Of a stretch of 64,000 nt of DNA, positions 41,870-51,519 are shown piece after piece. Within the stretch, counting starts at the first letter, position 1. Each line of letters begins with the position of its first letter. Under the pieces are notes generated by a model. The model saw only the letters and a program-made list of their open reading frames with translations. It was not told the origin of the DNA and searched no databases. The position numbers were made by a program, and so were the translations under genes. This DNA is from Neomoorella stamsii (GTDB lineage: Bacteria > Bacillota > DSM-521 > Neomoorellales > Neomoorellaceae), in the NCBI RefSeq assembly GCF_002995805.1, contig NZ_PVXL01000023.1:1-64000 (forward strand), given 5' to 3'.

Positions 41870-42274
41870 ATGTTCGGGCAAGGTTTACTGAAGGGTTTAA
41901 GTATTACCTGGCACTTTTGTTTTGGCAAGGCAGTAACGGAACAGTATCCAGAACGGCGGCCCAACCTGCCCCCGGCTTCCCACGGTTCCTTGCGCCTGGA
42001 CAGGGAGAAATGCATTGCCTGTGGCCTGTGCGCCAGTGCCTGTCCCAATCATGCCATTATTATCGAGAGCGAGCGCGACGAGCAGAAGAAGCGCCGGCTT
42101 ACTGGTTACCGGGTGAAATTTGGCCAGTGCCTCTTCTGCGGCCTGTGTGTGGAAAGTTGTCCCCAGGATGCCCTGCACTGGCAGCCTGACTTTGAGCTGG
42201 CCTGCTATCGCTATGAGGATACCGAGCAGGATCTGCTGGCCGGCCCGGCAGCGGAGGTGAAAAAAGGTGCCTGA
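41870..42274 (+). CDS. nuoI: Complex I subunit I (2x[4Fe-4S])
   Basis: A 134-residue ferredoxin-like subunit with CIACGLCASACP near residue 45 and CLFCGLCVESCP near 85, the ligands for clusters N6a and N6b. In the absence of NuoEFG in this operon it is the outermost subunit and a possible docking point for reduced ferredoxin, as proposed for similar 11-subunit complexes. Confidence 0.96.
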   Translation: MFGQGLLKGLSITWHFCFGKAVTEQYPERRPNLPPASHGSLRLDREKCIACGLCASACPNHAIIIESERDEQKKRRLTGYRVKFGQCLFCGLCVESCPQDALHWQPDFELACYRYEDTEQDLLAGPAAEVKKGA

Positions 42275-42773
42275 TATGAGTGCCCTTTTCTTCTGGCTGC
42301 TGGCGGCTATCATCATCGCCTCCGCCCTGGCGGTCGTCCTCTTAAAAAATATCGTGCACAGCGCCCTGTACCTGGTCTTGACCTTTGTCGGCGTTGCCGG
42401 GCTCTATATCCTCCTCAATGCCGAGTTCCTGGCAGCCGTACAGTTGCTGGTCTATGCCGGCGCCGTTGCCATTCTTATTGTCTTTGCCGTCATGCTCATC
42501 CGGCGGGGGGACATCCGGGCCAGCAACCTGTTTAATGTCAATTACCTGGCGGCTGCTGTTGTTTCCCTGGCCCTGTTTATCGTGATCACCCTGGCCACGG
42601 GCCGTATGGCCTGGACGGCTACTCCCGGTCAGGCTCCGGCAGGTAATGTGGGGGCCATTGCCGATGCTTTCCTGGGCCGTTTTGCCATCCCCTTTGAAAT
42701 AGCGGCTGTACTCTTGCTGGTGGCCATGGTGGGGGCTATACTCCTGGCGAGGGGAGGGAAACAGGACCAGTGA
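42267..42773 (+). CDS. nuoJ: Complex I subunit J
   Basis: A 168-residue membrane protein with five hydrophobic segments and [20 protein letters not shown] and [18 protein letters not shown], the usual NuoJ pattern. It overlaps nuoI by 8 bases and nuoK by 4. Confidence 0.95.
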   Translation: MPDMSALFFWLLAAIIIASALAVVLLKNIVHSALYLVLTFVGVAGLYILLNAEFLAAVQLLVYAGAVAILIVFAVMLIRRGDIRASNLFNVNYLAAAVVSLALFIVITLATGRMAWTATPGQAPAGNVGAIADAFLGRFAIPFEIAAVLLLVAMVGAILLARGGKQDQ

Positions 42774-43078
42774 TTACCTTAAATCACTACCTGGCCCTGG
42801 GCGGCCTGCTTTTCTGCATCGGCCTCTTTGGTGCCCTGGCCAAGAGAAATGCCGTCGCCGTTTTAATGGGAATCGAGTTAATGCTTAATGCCGTTAATAT
42901 TAACCTGGTAGCTTTTAACCATTTCCTGGAACCGGCCCGGGTGACAGGCCAGGTCTTTGCCATTTTTGTCATTGTCGTGGCCGCAGCCGAAGTAGCCGTT
43001 GGCCTGGCCCTGGTCTTAAATATCTACCGCCGGCGCCTGGATAGCAACGTGGATGACCTTGACTGGCTGAGATGGTAA
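42770..43078 (+). CDS. nuoK: Complex I subunit K
   Basis: A 102-residue, three-segment membrane protein. It has [16 protein letters not shown] with the conserved glutamate and [20 protein letters not shown] with the second one. Both acids take part in proton transfer. Confidence 0.96.
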   Translation: MITLNHYLALGGLLFCIGLFGALAKRNAVAVLMGIELMLNAVNINLVAFNHFLEPARVTGQVFAIFVIVVAAAEVAVGLALVLNIYRRRLDSNVDDLDWLRW

Positions 43079-43104
43079 TTCGTCAATAAGGCAGGTGATA
43101 TCCC

Positions 43105-44979
43105 GTGATCAAGTATGCCTGGTTGATACCGGTTTTTCCCGCCGTTGCGTTTCCCATCATTATCTTCCTGACGCGGAAAGTGCGCCTTTTAAGCGCCCTG
43201 GTGGCTATTGCTGCAATTGCTGCCAGCTTTGTCATGGCCGTCGGGGTATTACGGGAAGTTTTTCTCCTCGGTGTAACCATGGAAAAACCGGTAGAGTATG
43301 CTGCCCCGTGGCTCCAGATCCCGGGACTTTTAAAGATTGAGGCCGGGATCTTGATTGACCCCCTGGCCGCAGTAATGCTCCTAGTAGTTACCCTGGTGGC
43401 CCTGCTGGTGGAAATTTACTCGGTAGGCTATATGCACGGCGACCCGGGCTTTTCTTCCTTCTTCAGTTACCTGTCCCTTTTCAGCGCCTCCATGCTGGGC
43501 CTGGTCCTGGCCAATAACTACTTTATGATCTTTTTCTTCTGGGAACTGGTAGGACTTTGCTCTTACCTTCTTATTGGCTTTTACTATCATAAACACTCGG
43601 CAGCCCGGGCCGGCTTGAAGGCCTTTGTCACCAACCGGGTGGCCGACTTCGGTTTTATGCTGGGATTTTTCTTCCTCTTCGCCATGTTTGGTACCTTTAA
43701 TTTCCGGGAACTGGCCGAGGCCATTCCCGGCTATCAAAATACCGGCTTTTTAGCCCTGGCGGCAGCCCTGGTATTTATCGGCCCCATCGGCAAGTCGGCC
43801 CAGTTTCCCCTGCACGTCTGGCTGCCTGATGCCATGGAAGGCCCCACGCCGGTGAGCGCCCTGATTCACGCCGCGACCATGGTGGCTGCCGGTGTCTATT
43901 TACTGGCGCGGGCCTTTGTCCTCTTTGCCAGCCTGCCCGGCATCATGCTGCTAGTTGCCTATGTGGGCGGCTTTACGGCTTTACTGGCAGCTACCATTGC
44001 CGTTGCCCAGCGGGACATCAAGCGGATCCTGGCCTACTCGACCATGAGCCAGCTGGGCTACATGGTCATGGCCATGGGCGTAGGTAGCATGACGGCCGGC
44101 ATGTTCCATCTCATGACCCATGCCTTCTTTAAAGCCCTCCTCTTCCTGGGAGCAGGCAGCGTGATCCATGCCCTGGAAGAACAGGACATTTTCCGCATGG
44201 GTGGCTTGTACAAGGATATGAAGGTTACTGCCAGCACCTTTATTATTGCTGCTTTAGCCCTGGCCGGGCTCCCGCCCCTGGCCGGATTCTGGAGCAAGGA
44301 TGAAATCCTGGCCGCTGCCTTTGACCATGGCTTTACCGGCCTTTATATTCTGGGCACTCTGGTAGCCTTCATGACGGCCTTTTATATGTTCCGCCTGATC
44401 TTCGTGGCCTTTTTTGGCAACAGGCGCGCCGGCCTCCATGGCCATGAGTCGCCTTTAACCATGACCGTACCCCTGCTTATCCTGGCCGTACTTTCAGTGG
44501 TAGCAGGTTTCGCGGGGGCGCCCTTTGTCAGCCACGGTTTCAGCACCTTTGTTTATTATGGTGAACCCCATCACGTGGAACCAAACTATGCCGTCATGTT
44601 GCTTTCGACGCTGGTAGCCCTGGCCGGTATTGGCCTGGCCTGGTTGCTCTATGGACGTCCCAGCGACGTGCCGGAAAAACTGGCGACCCGTTATCGCAGC
44701 ATCTATACGTTATTAGTGAACAAGTTTTATATCGACGAAATTTATATGTGGCTTTTCCGCCGTGTTGTCCTGGGACTGTCTGAAGCCTTTAACTGGCACG
44801 ACCGCCATGTAGTTGACGGCATCTTTGACGGTGTCGGCGATGTGACCCGTATCTCGGGCCAGAAACTGCGCTTCCTCCAGACGGGGAACCTGCAGACCTA
44901 CGCCCTGGTGATCTTCACCGCCGTCGTGATTATTGCCCTCTGGATGGCGGCACCGGTGTTAGGAGGGGTGATCCAGTGA
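43105..44979 (+). CDS. nuoL: Complex I subunit L
   Basis: A 624-residue antiporter-like subunit with about 15 segments. It has MVAAGVYLLARAF, PLHVWLPDAMEGPTPVSALIH and AYSTMSQLGYMVMAMG, and a C-terminal lateral-helix region. It is a proton-pumping module. The start is GTG after GCAGGTGA; its stop overlaps the nuoM start. Confidence 0.97.
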   Translation: MIKYAWLIPVFPAVAFPIIIFLTRKVRLLSALVAIAAIAASFVMAVGVLREVFLLGVTMEKPVEYAAPWLQIPGLLKIEAGILIDPLAAVMLLVVTLVALLVEIYSVGYMHGDPGFSSFFSYLSLFSASMLGLVLANNYFMIFFFWELVGLCSYLLIGFYYHKHSAARAGLKAFVTNRVADFGFMLGFFFLFAMFGTFNFRELAEAIPGYQNTGFLALAAALVFIGPIGKSAQFPLHVWLPDAMEGPTPVSALIHAATMVAAGVYLLARAFVLFASLPGIMLLVAYVGGFTALLAATIAVAQRDIKRILAYSTMSQLGYMVMAMGVGSMTAGMFHLMTHAFFKALLFLGAGSVIHALEEQDIFRMGGLYKDMKVTASTFIIAALALAGLPPLAGFWSKDEILAAAFDHGFTGLYILGTLVAFMTAFYMFRLIFVAFFGNRRAGLHGHESPLTMTVPLLILAVLSVVAGFAGAPFVSHGFSTFVYYGEPHHVEPNYAVMLLSTLVALAGIGLAWLLYGRPSDVPEKLATRYRSIYTLLVNKFYIDEIYMWLFRRVVLGLSEAFNWHDRHVVDGIFDGVGDVTRISGQKLRFLQTGNLQTYALVIFTAVVIIALWMAAPVLGGVIQ

Positions 44980-46505
44980 ATTTTCCCATCTTGACGGCCA
45001 TTATGCTGGCCCCGGTGGTGGGGCTCCTCTTGATCCTGCTGATCCCGGAAAGAGAAGAGCTAACCATTAAGATTACCGCCGCTGTGGCCACCTTTGTATC
45101 CCTGGTGCTGGCCATCCTGGCCTACGTGCTCTTTGATCACGGCCGGGGGGGCCTGCAATTCCTCCAGGATATTACCTGGGTGCCGTCTTTTGGCATTAAT
45201 TACTCCGTCGGTGTCGACGGGATGAGCATGCCTATGGTACTGCTGACGGCCATAGTTATCTTTACCGGCGTCTTTGCTTCCTGGGATATGACCAAACGGG
45301 TGAAGGAATTCTTTATTTTCCTGTTAATGCTGGTGACGGGGGTTTTCGGGGTCTTCATCAGCCGCGATCTCTTTTTCTTCTACCTCTTCTTCGAGGTAGC
45401 GGTGATCCCAATGTACCTTTTAATAGGTATCTGGGGCAGTACCAGGAAAGAATATGCGGCCATGAAGCTGACCCTGTACCTCCTGGTCGGCAGCGCCTTT
45501 GCCCTGATTGGTATTATTGCCACCTTCCTGTACGCTGCGCAGCAGTTGGGTCATGCCACCTTTGACATCCAGACCCTGGCGGCAGTTAAGTATGACCTCG
45601 GCTTCCAGAAATTTGTCTTTTTCTTGATGTTAATCGGTTTTGGGGTGCTGGTGCCCATCTGGCCCCTGCACCTGTGGTCACCGGACGGCCACGTGGCCGC
45701 GCCGACGGCGGTCAGCATGCTCCACGCCGGTGTCTTGATGAAGCTGGGGGCCTACGGTCTCATCAGGGTGGGCGTTTTCCTCTTTCCTGAAGGAGCCAAA
45801 TACTGGGCGCCCCTCATTGCCGTACTCTGTATAGTTAATGTCGTTTACGGGGCCATGATTGCCATGGTCCAGAAAGACCTCAAGTTTGTTATCGGTTATA
45901 GCAGCGTCAGCCATATGGGTTACGTCCTGCTGGGGATAGCCGCCCTCAATACCTTGAGCCTGAACGGAGCCGTAGCCCAGATGTTTGCCCATGGCATCAT
46001 GACGGCCCTCTTCTTTGCCCTGGTAGGTAATGTTTACCATAAGGCCCATACCAGGGAAATTGCCCGCTTTGGTGGCCTGGCCCACCAGATGCCACGGGTA
46101 GCGGCCGGCTTCCTCATTGGCGGCCTGGCCTCCCTGGGACTGCCGGGACTCAATAACTTTGTGGCCGAGTTTCTTATTTTCATGGGTTCCTTTACCCGGG
46201 AACAGTCTTTACTGGGTGGCCTCCTATCCTACCGGATCCTTTCAGTCCTGGCCATATCAGGTATTGTCATAACGGCCACCTATGTTTTAAGGGTGGTCAA
46301 GAATACCTTCTTTGGCCCGCGGAAAACCGAATGGGATCACCTTGAGGATGCCCACGGCGTTGAGATGGTGCCCATTGTCGTTTTAGTTGCCACCCTGATC
46401 CTCTTTGGCTTGTTGCCCTCCCTCCAGATTGACATGATTAATAGCGGTATAGCCCCGCTCGTAGCTAAGATAGAAGCTGCGAAGGCGATAGGGGGTATTT
46501 TCTAA
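44976..46505 (+). CDS. nuoM: Complex I subunit M
   Basis: A 509-residue antiporter-like subunit. It has FEVAVIPMYLLIGIWGS with the key glutamate, PLHLWSPDGHVAAPTAVSML and GYSSVSHMGYVLLGIA. It is a proton-pumping module and overlaps both neighbours by a few bases. Confidence 0.97.
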   Translation: MNFPILTAIMLAPVVGLLLILLIPEREELTIKITAAVATFVSLVLAILAYVLFDHGRGGLQFLQDITWVPSFGINYSVGVDGMSMPMVLLTAIVIFTGVFASWDMTKRVKEFFIFLLMLVTGVFGVFISRDLFFFYLFFEVAVIPMYLLIGIWGSTRKEYAAMKLTLYLLVGSAFALIGIIATFLYAAQQLGHATFDIQTLAAVKYDLGFQKFVFFLMLIGFGVLVPIWPLHLWSPDGHVAAPTAVSMLHAGVLMKLGAYGLIRVGVFLFPEGAKYWAPLIAVLCIVNVVYGAMIAMVQKDLKFVIGYSSVSHMGYVLLGIAALNTLSLNGAVAQMFAHGIMTALFFALVGNVYHKAHTREIARFGGLAHQMPRVAAGFLIGGLASLGLPGLNNFVAEFLIFMGSFTREQSLLGGLLSYRILSVLAISGIVITATYVLRVVKNTFFGPRKTEWDHLEDAHGVEMVPIVVLVATLILFGLLPSLQIDMINSGIAPLVAKIEAAKAIGGIF

Positions 46506-47935
46506 TGACGAATCTTTATCTACTAACGGTGGAAATCTTAACGGCAGCGTTGGGTTTGGGCTTGCTGGCATTAGGCCTCCTGGTACCCAAAAGTGATCGC
46601 CGGGGTATTGGCTATGTAGCTGCCGCCGGCCTGGCCGGCCTAATGGTGGCTGCCTTTAGCATGCGGGATGCTAGCGGGGTAGTTCTGGGCGGTTATGTTA
46701 TCGACCCCTTCGGCACCTATTTTAAAGTTTTATTCCTGGCCGCGGCCCTCCTGACTGCTGTTTGTTCCTTTGATTATGTAGAAAAGATGGGCTTTAACCA
46801 GGGAGAATATTATGCTTTGCTGGTGCTGGCGACCCTGGGGATGATGGTCCTGGCTTCTTCCGGCGAGTTGATCAGCCTGTACCTGGGCCTGGAATTGATG
46901 ACTATTACCTTCTGCATCCTGGCCGCCTATCACCTGAATGATGCCAAATCGGCCGAAGCCGGTATCAAGTACGTCCTGCTGGGGGCCATGTCCTCGGCCA
47001 TTCTCCTGTACGGCTTGAGCCTGGTCTATGGGGCCAGCGGTAGCACGGTAATCAAGCAGATTGGCCAGGCGGTTGCGGCCGGCGGCGCCAGCCCGTCCCT
47101 CCTCCTGGGAACCATCTTTCTCCTCGCTGGTTTTGCCTTCAAGGTTACGGCCGTACCCTTTCACATGTGGTCTCCCGATGTTTATGAGGGAGCACCGACG
47201 CCGGTAACTGGTTTCCTGTCGGTGGCTTCCAAGGCCGCCGGCTTTGCCGCCCTGGTGCGAGTGTTTTTCGGGGCCCTGCCGGACCTGCACAACTTCTGGG
47301 TGCAGCTCTTTATCGCCCTGGCAGTGCTGACCATGGTCCTGGGGAACCTGGTGGCCATCCCCCAGACCAATATCAAGCGGCTACTGGCCTATTCCAGCGT
47401 CTCCCAGGCCGGCTACCTGCTACTGGGTGTTGTTTCCTTCTCGGTCTTAGGCATCGGGGCTATTATGTACTACGCTATGCTCTACGTCTTCGGTAACATG
47501 GGCGCCTTTATGGCGGCCACGGCTTTCTACAACACCGAGGGGAGCGATGAGATCAAGGATTATGCCGGCCTGGCCAGGCGTTCACCTCTGGTGGCGGCAG
47601 TAATGCTCTTTTCCCTCCTGTCCCTGGCCGGGATACCGCCCATGGCCGGGTTTGTAGGCAAGTTTTACCTGTTCATGTCCATTATCTCCCGGGGTTATAT
47701 CTGGTTGGCCATCCTCGGTATCCTGATGAGTATGGTTTCCGTCTACTACTACCTGCTGGTGGCTAAGGCCATGTACCTGGGTAATCCGCCGGAGGGGAGC
47801 CGGCCGGTGCGGGTAGCTCCCGGCCTCCAGGTAGCCATGGTTGTATCCCTGCTGGTCCTCTTCATCCTGGGGATTTACCCGACCCCATTGACCGATTATG
47901 CCATGAACTCGGCAGTGTCCTTCTTTATGCCTTGA
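46505..47935 (+). CDS. nuoN: Complex I subunit N
   Basis: A 476-residue antiporter-like subunit. It has LGLELMTITFCILAAYH, PFHMWSPDVYEGAPTPVTGF and AYSSVSQAGYLLLG. It is the last nuo gene; the operon carries A, B, C, D and H-N but not E, F or G. yraN starts about 30 bases later. Confidence 0.96.
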   Translation: MTNLYLLTVEILTAALGLGLLALGLLVPKSDRRGIGYVAAAGLAGLMVAAFSMRDASGVVLGGYVIDPFGTYFKVLFLAAALLTAVCSFDYVEKMGFNQGEYYALLVLATLGMMVLASSGELISLYLGLELMTITFCILAAYHLNDAKSAEAGIKYVLLGAMSSAILLYGLSLVYGASGSTVIKQIGQAVAAGGASPSLLLGTIFLLAGFAFKVTAVPFHMWSPDVYEGAPTPVTGFLSVASKAAGFAALVRVFFGALPDLHNFWVQLFIALAVLTMVLGNLVAIPQTNIKRLLAYSSVSQAGYLLLGVVSFSVLGIGAIMYYAMLYVFGNMGAFMAATAFYNTEGSDEIKDYAGLARRSPLVAAVMLFSLLSLAGIPPMAGFVGKFYLFMSIISRGYIWLAILGILMSMVSVYYYLLVAKAMYLGNPPEGSRPVRVAPGLQVAMVVSLLVLFILGIYPTPLTDYAMNSAVSFFMP

Positions 47936-47964
47936 GAAGATACCTTGAGAAGAGGTGCATAGCC

Positions 47965-48327
47965 ATGACTGTGGCGCGGCGGCGGCGCGGCCAGCTAGGG
48001 GAGGCAGCCGCCGCTGCTTATTTAGAACGCTATGGCTACCGGCTGCTGGCGCGCAATTACCGCTGCCCCCTGGGAGAAATAGACATCATTGCTGCCGACG
48101 GCGAGGAAGTTGTTTTTGTCGAGGTGCGCACCCGTTCTTCAGGCACCTTCGGTACACCCCAGGAGTCAGTTGACGTGCGCAAACAGTTGCGCCTGCGCCG
48201 CCTGGCTAATTATTACCTTAGCAGGCATGGTTTGAGCAACCGTCCCTGTCGTTTTGATGTGGTGGCCGTATGGCTGGACCGGCATGAGAGAGTGACGGGG
48301 ATTGAAGTTATCAAGGGAGCTTTTTAG
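47965..48327 (+). CDS. yraN: YraN family (UPF0102) endonuclease-like protein
   Basis: A 120-residue protein with RRRGQLGEAAAAAYLERYGY, RCPLGEIDIIAADGEEVVFVEVRTRSS and SRPCRFDVVAV-like sequence. This is a restriction-endonuclease fold of unproven function. It normally follows rnhB directly; here the nuo operon lies between. ATG 47965 follows AGAGGTG; the frame is open 33 bases further up inside nuoN. Confidence 0.93.
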   Translation: MTVARRRRGQLGEAAAAAYLERYGYRLLARNYRCPLGEIDIIAADGEEVVFVEVRTRSSGTFGTPQESVDVRKQLRLRRLANYYLSRHGLSNRPCRFDVVAVWLDRHERVTGIEVIKGAF

Positions 48328-48339
48328 GCTTTTCCAAAA

Positions 48340-49656
48340 TTATTTCTTTAACAGCTGATCCGCAACCCGGTTCTGGAGGTAAATACCGTCCCTATAAGCC
48401 CCGGCAGAGGTGCGTTCAAAGAGGGCGTGGCCCTCTTCCTGGCAGCGGGGGCAGGCGTCCGGGGGGATAAAGATGGCCAGGATATGGCGACCCCGGTCGG
48501 TCCGCGAGTCGATCCAGGTCAGCCCGCCGCAAGTATCACATACTAACGTTGTTTCTTCCTGGGTTTCCATCAGCCCCTCGGTGTCATAATAGATCTGGCG
48601 CCGGCGGCTGATTTCTTTTTTATCCCGGACATATTCAGCCCGTAGTGTTTCCCGCTGCTGCCAGGCCCGGTAAGTTTCATCGCACAGGCGGGCTATATAA
48701 TCACTGACCCGGGGTGACTGGGCCACCATGGCCGGGCTGTAGTCGGGTTCCCGGATGCCGGAGTAATCCAGGCCGGCCAGGGCCAGGATAATTCCCACAT
48801 TGACATAGGGCAGGGCACCTTCGATGGAGTAGCCACCCTCTAAGACGGCGATATCCGGTTGCAGGCGGTCATTCAGGCGGGCGTAACCCTGGGCCGAAAA
48901 ACGCATGTTGGTGATAGGATCGGTATAATGGTTATCCTGGCCGGCGGAATTGATGACCAGATCGGGTTTAAAATCGGCCAGTACGGGCAGGATGAAATGT
49001 TCCAGGGCGTAGAGGAAACCTTCCTCGCCCGTTTCAGGAGGTAGGGGCAGGTTTAAATTGTAACCGAAGGCGTTCGGTCCCCCGAACTCATTTAAGAAGC
49101 CGGTGCCGGGGTAGAGGGTACGCCCGTCCTGGTGCAAAGAAATATAAAGGGTGTCTGGATCATGCCAGTAGATGTCCTGGCTGCCGTCGCCGTGGTGGCA
49201 GTCGGTATCCACAATGGCGATGCGCTTTTTACCATAATGACGGCGGATATATTCGATCATAATGGCTTCTATATTAATATTGCAGAAACCCCGGGCACCG
49301 TGGACAATGCGCATGGCATGGTGCCCCGGCGGCCGGACGATGGCAAAGGCTTTATCCACCTCACCTTTAAGGACGGCTTCGGCAGCCACTATAGCGCCGC
49401 CGGCGGCTATCAGGTGGGATTCGGTGACCCGGGACATGACATCAGGAACACAGACATGCACCCTTTCCACATCCGCGACTGCTGCCAGGCGGGGGCGGTA
49501 TTCATAGATGCCGTCAATATCGAGGATGCCTTCTTCCAGGACCTGGTCCTGGGTATAGAGGAGCCGCTCTTCCCGTTCCGGGTGGGTAGGGCTGATGGCC
49601 CAGTCAAAGGCCGGGAAGAAGACCAGGCCCAGGCGACGGGCGGCTTTATACATCAT
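48340..49656 (-). CDS. Histone deacetylase-fold amidohydrolase with C-terminal zinc ribbon
   Basis: A 438-residue protein. Residues 1-330 match the HDAC/AcuC/acetylpolyamine amidohydrolase fold: VRPPGHHAM (near residue 110), DTDCHHGDGSQDIYW (near 150, zinc and catalytic histidines), NSAGQDNHYTDP and LEGGYSIEGALPYV. A helical linker follows, then a tail with CDTCGG and CPRCQEEGH that probably binds zinc. Such a tail is not part of the standard fold. The substrate is unknown. Its start overlaps the end of the upstream oxoprolinase-like gene by 4 bases. Confidence 0.87.
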   Translation of the reverse strand: MMYKAARRLGLVFFPAFDWAISPTHPEREERLLYTQDQVLEEGILDIDGIYEYRPRLAAVADVERVHVCVPDVMSRVTESHLIAAGGAIVAAEAVLKGEVDKAFAIVRPPGHHAMRIVHGARGFCNINIEAIMIEYIRRHYGKKRIAIVDTDCHHGDGSQDIYWHDPDTLYISLHQDGRTLYPGTGFLNEFGGPNAFGYNLNLPLPPETGEEGFLYALEHFILPVLADFKPDLVINSAGQDNHYTDPITNMRFSAQGYARLNDRLQPDIAVLEGGYSIEGALPYVNVGIILALAGLDYSGIREPDYSPAMVAQSPRVSDYIARLCDETYRAWQQRETLRAEYVRDKKEISRRRQIYYDTEGLMETQEETTLVCDTCGGLTWIDSRTDRGRHILAIFIPPDACPRCQEEGHALFERTSAGAYRDGIYLQNRVADQLLKK

Positions 49657-51320
49657 TCCGCATCTCCCTTCAGGGGGGTGACCCGGGGTTTAACCTGAAC
49701 TTTTACCCGGATATTTTTACCGGTAGTATAAAAACCAGAAACCATGTTAAAGGATTGTTCTTCCACTACTTCCAGTTCGGAGCCGGCCACTTCCGGGGCC
49801 AGGCGCACGAGACGCTCTCGTAAAAGCTCCAGGGCGCGGTTACGGGCCCGGTCCAGGTTAAAGCTGGCGGGGATCTTTTCCCGGATACCTTCTTCGGGAA
49901 CAGTTAGAACTTCCTGGGCGGTGTCGGCCAGGAGGGTTAACTCCGTAGTTGGCTGGCTTAAAGCTGCCCCGATGGCATTGGCCACCCCGGCCAGGTTGGG
50001 GACGGTGACCGGGAGGCCGAAAGCAGCTTCCAGCTCGTCCGCCAGTACGGGCGCCGGGGCGCCAATGACAATCACCTGGGCGGGCTGTAATTGCTTACCT
50101 GCCAGCACTTCGCGGACGGTGTAGACCGGCCGGCTGTTGATTTTAGCCAGCAGGGCGCGGCTTTGTCGGGCAATTTCCCCCACCATTTGTTGCAAAATCG
50201 CTGCGGCCATATTCAGTGTACTAAGTCCCAGTTTATCGCCCAATTCGGCTATGCCCTGACGGGAGGCAGCCGTATCACCCAGGTCCAGGCGGCCCAGGGT
50301 AATGAGGGCATCGGTAGGGGTGGCGGCCGGGCCGCCCAGGGCCCGGGCCGGCCCCTGGCGGTCGGGGCCAATGGTTAAACGGCCCTCCTTTACCCGCAGG
50401 CAGCTGTCGCCACCCAGGCCCAGGGAGTAGCTGAACAGCGCCCGCACCAGGGTAGGATAGCCAGCCAGATTGATGCCCTGGGGTTCATAGAGGGGCACAC
50501 CGCCGGCCAGGAAGGCAATATCAGTGGTGGTCCCGCCTATATCCAGGATGATAGCATCTTGCGAAGTAGGCACCAGGGCCAGGGCGCCCATGATGCTGGC
50601 CGCAGGGCCGGAAAGGATGGTCTCTACGGGTAAGGACAGGGAGGCCTCTAGGGACAGGGTGCCGCCATCGGCCTTTAAAATATCGGGAGCAAAGGGTAAT
50701 TTCTTTTTGGCAGTAAAAGTTTTAATGGCGGCCGCAAAGGAACTATAGGTAGCAGCGACGGCGCTATTCAGATAGGCGGTAAAGACCCTGCGGGGGAAGT
50801 TTAACCGGCCTGACAGGCGGTGGCCGGTGGTAATAAAATCGTAGCCAGGGGACAGGGCCTCCTTTATGCCAAGTTCGTGTTCCGGGTTACGGGTTGAGAA
50901 CTTGCCGACAATGGCCAGGTGGCGGATGCCGGCCTGCTGCAACTCCCTGTCGGCAGCCTTAATCTCCGCCTCTACCAGAGGGCTGGCAGGGCGGCCGCGG
51001 TGGTCGATGGACCCCGAGAGGATAAAGTTTTTCTGGCCGCAGGTGAGTATAGCGGGATTTAAGCCCGGCCCCGGCTCCAGGAGTAAACCTACGGGGCTGG
51101 TGCGACCGGTAACGATGGCGTTAGTACAGATGGTTGTGCTTAAATTGAGGCGCTTGATTGATGAGGGATTGATACCGGCCAGGATAGCTTCCAGGGCCCG
51201 GGTAACAGTGCCGAAGTAGTCCGCCTGGTCGGTATTTGTTTTATAGTGGCGCTGAATGCGGCCGCCCGCAACGAGGACGGCATCGGTATGGGTGCCACCC
51301 ATATCCAGACCTACAAACAT
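49653..51320 (-). CDS. Hydantoinase/oxoprolinase family protein
   Basis: A 555-residue ASKHA-fold protein. MFVGLDMGGTHTDAVLV is the first phosphate loop, LSTTICTNAIVTGRTSPVGLL follows near residue 60, and DAIILDIGGTTTDIAFLAGG near 255 is the second. It resembles the HyuA-type subunit of ATP-dependent hydantoinases, 5-oxoprolinases and acetone carboxylases. No HyuB partner gene is present; its only operon partner is the HDAC-fold gene. The reaction is unknown. Confidence 0.85.
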   Translation of the reverse strand: MFVGLDMGGTHTDAVLVAGGRIQRHYKTNTDQADYFGTVTRALEAILAGINPSSIKRLNLSTTICTNAIVTGRTSPVGLLLEPGPGLNPAILTCGQKNFILSGSIDHRGRPASPLVEAEIKAADRELQQAGIRHLAIVGKFSTRNPEHELGIKEALSPGYDFITTGHRLSGRLNFPRRVFTAYLNSAVAATYSSFAAAIKTFTAKKKLPFAPDILKADGGTLSLEASLSLPVETILSGPAASIMGALALVPTSQDAIILDIGGTTTDIAFLAGGVPLYEPQGINLAGYPTLVRALFSYSLGLGGDSCLRVKEGRLTIGPDRQGPARALGGPAATPTDALITLGRLDLGDTAASRQGIAELGDKLGLSTLNMAAAILQQMVGEIARQSRALLAKINSRPVYTVREVLAGKQLQPAQVIVIGAPAPVLADELEAAFGLPVTVPNLAGVANAIGAALSQPTTELTLLADTAQEVLTVPEEGIREKIPASFNLDRARNRALELLRERLVRLAPEVAGSELEVVEEQSFNMVSGFYTTGKNIRVKVQVKPRVTPLKGDAE

Positions 51321-51519
51321 TTACCTCGCCTCCAGGTTTATTTTAGACCCTTGGACCTCCGGTTGCAACCATAATTACCGGGGGACTCAGACATAGTTTG
51401 ACGCTAAAAAGGGAAAAAGTAAATCTTGCCAGGTACCACCAGGCGGTCTTCAGTTAAGGTTACCGGCATATGATTGATAGCGGGCGGGTAACATCCTGCC
51501 TGCTTGCGAGGTGAAGAAG

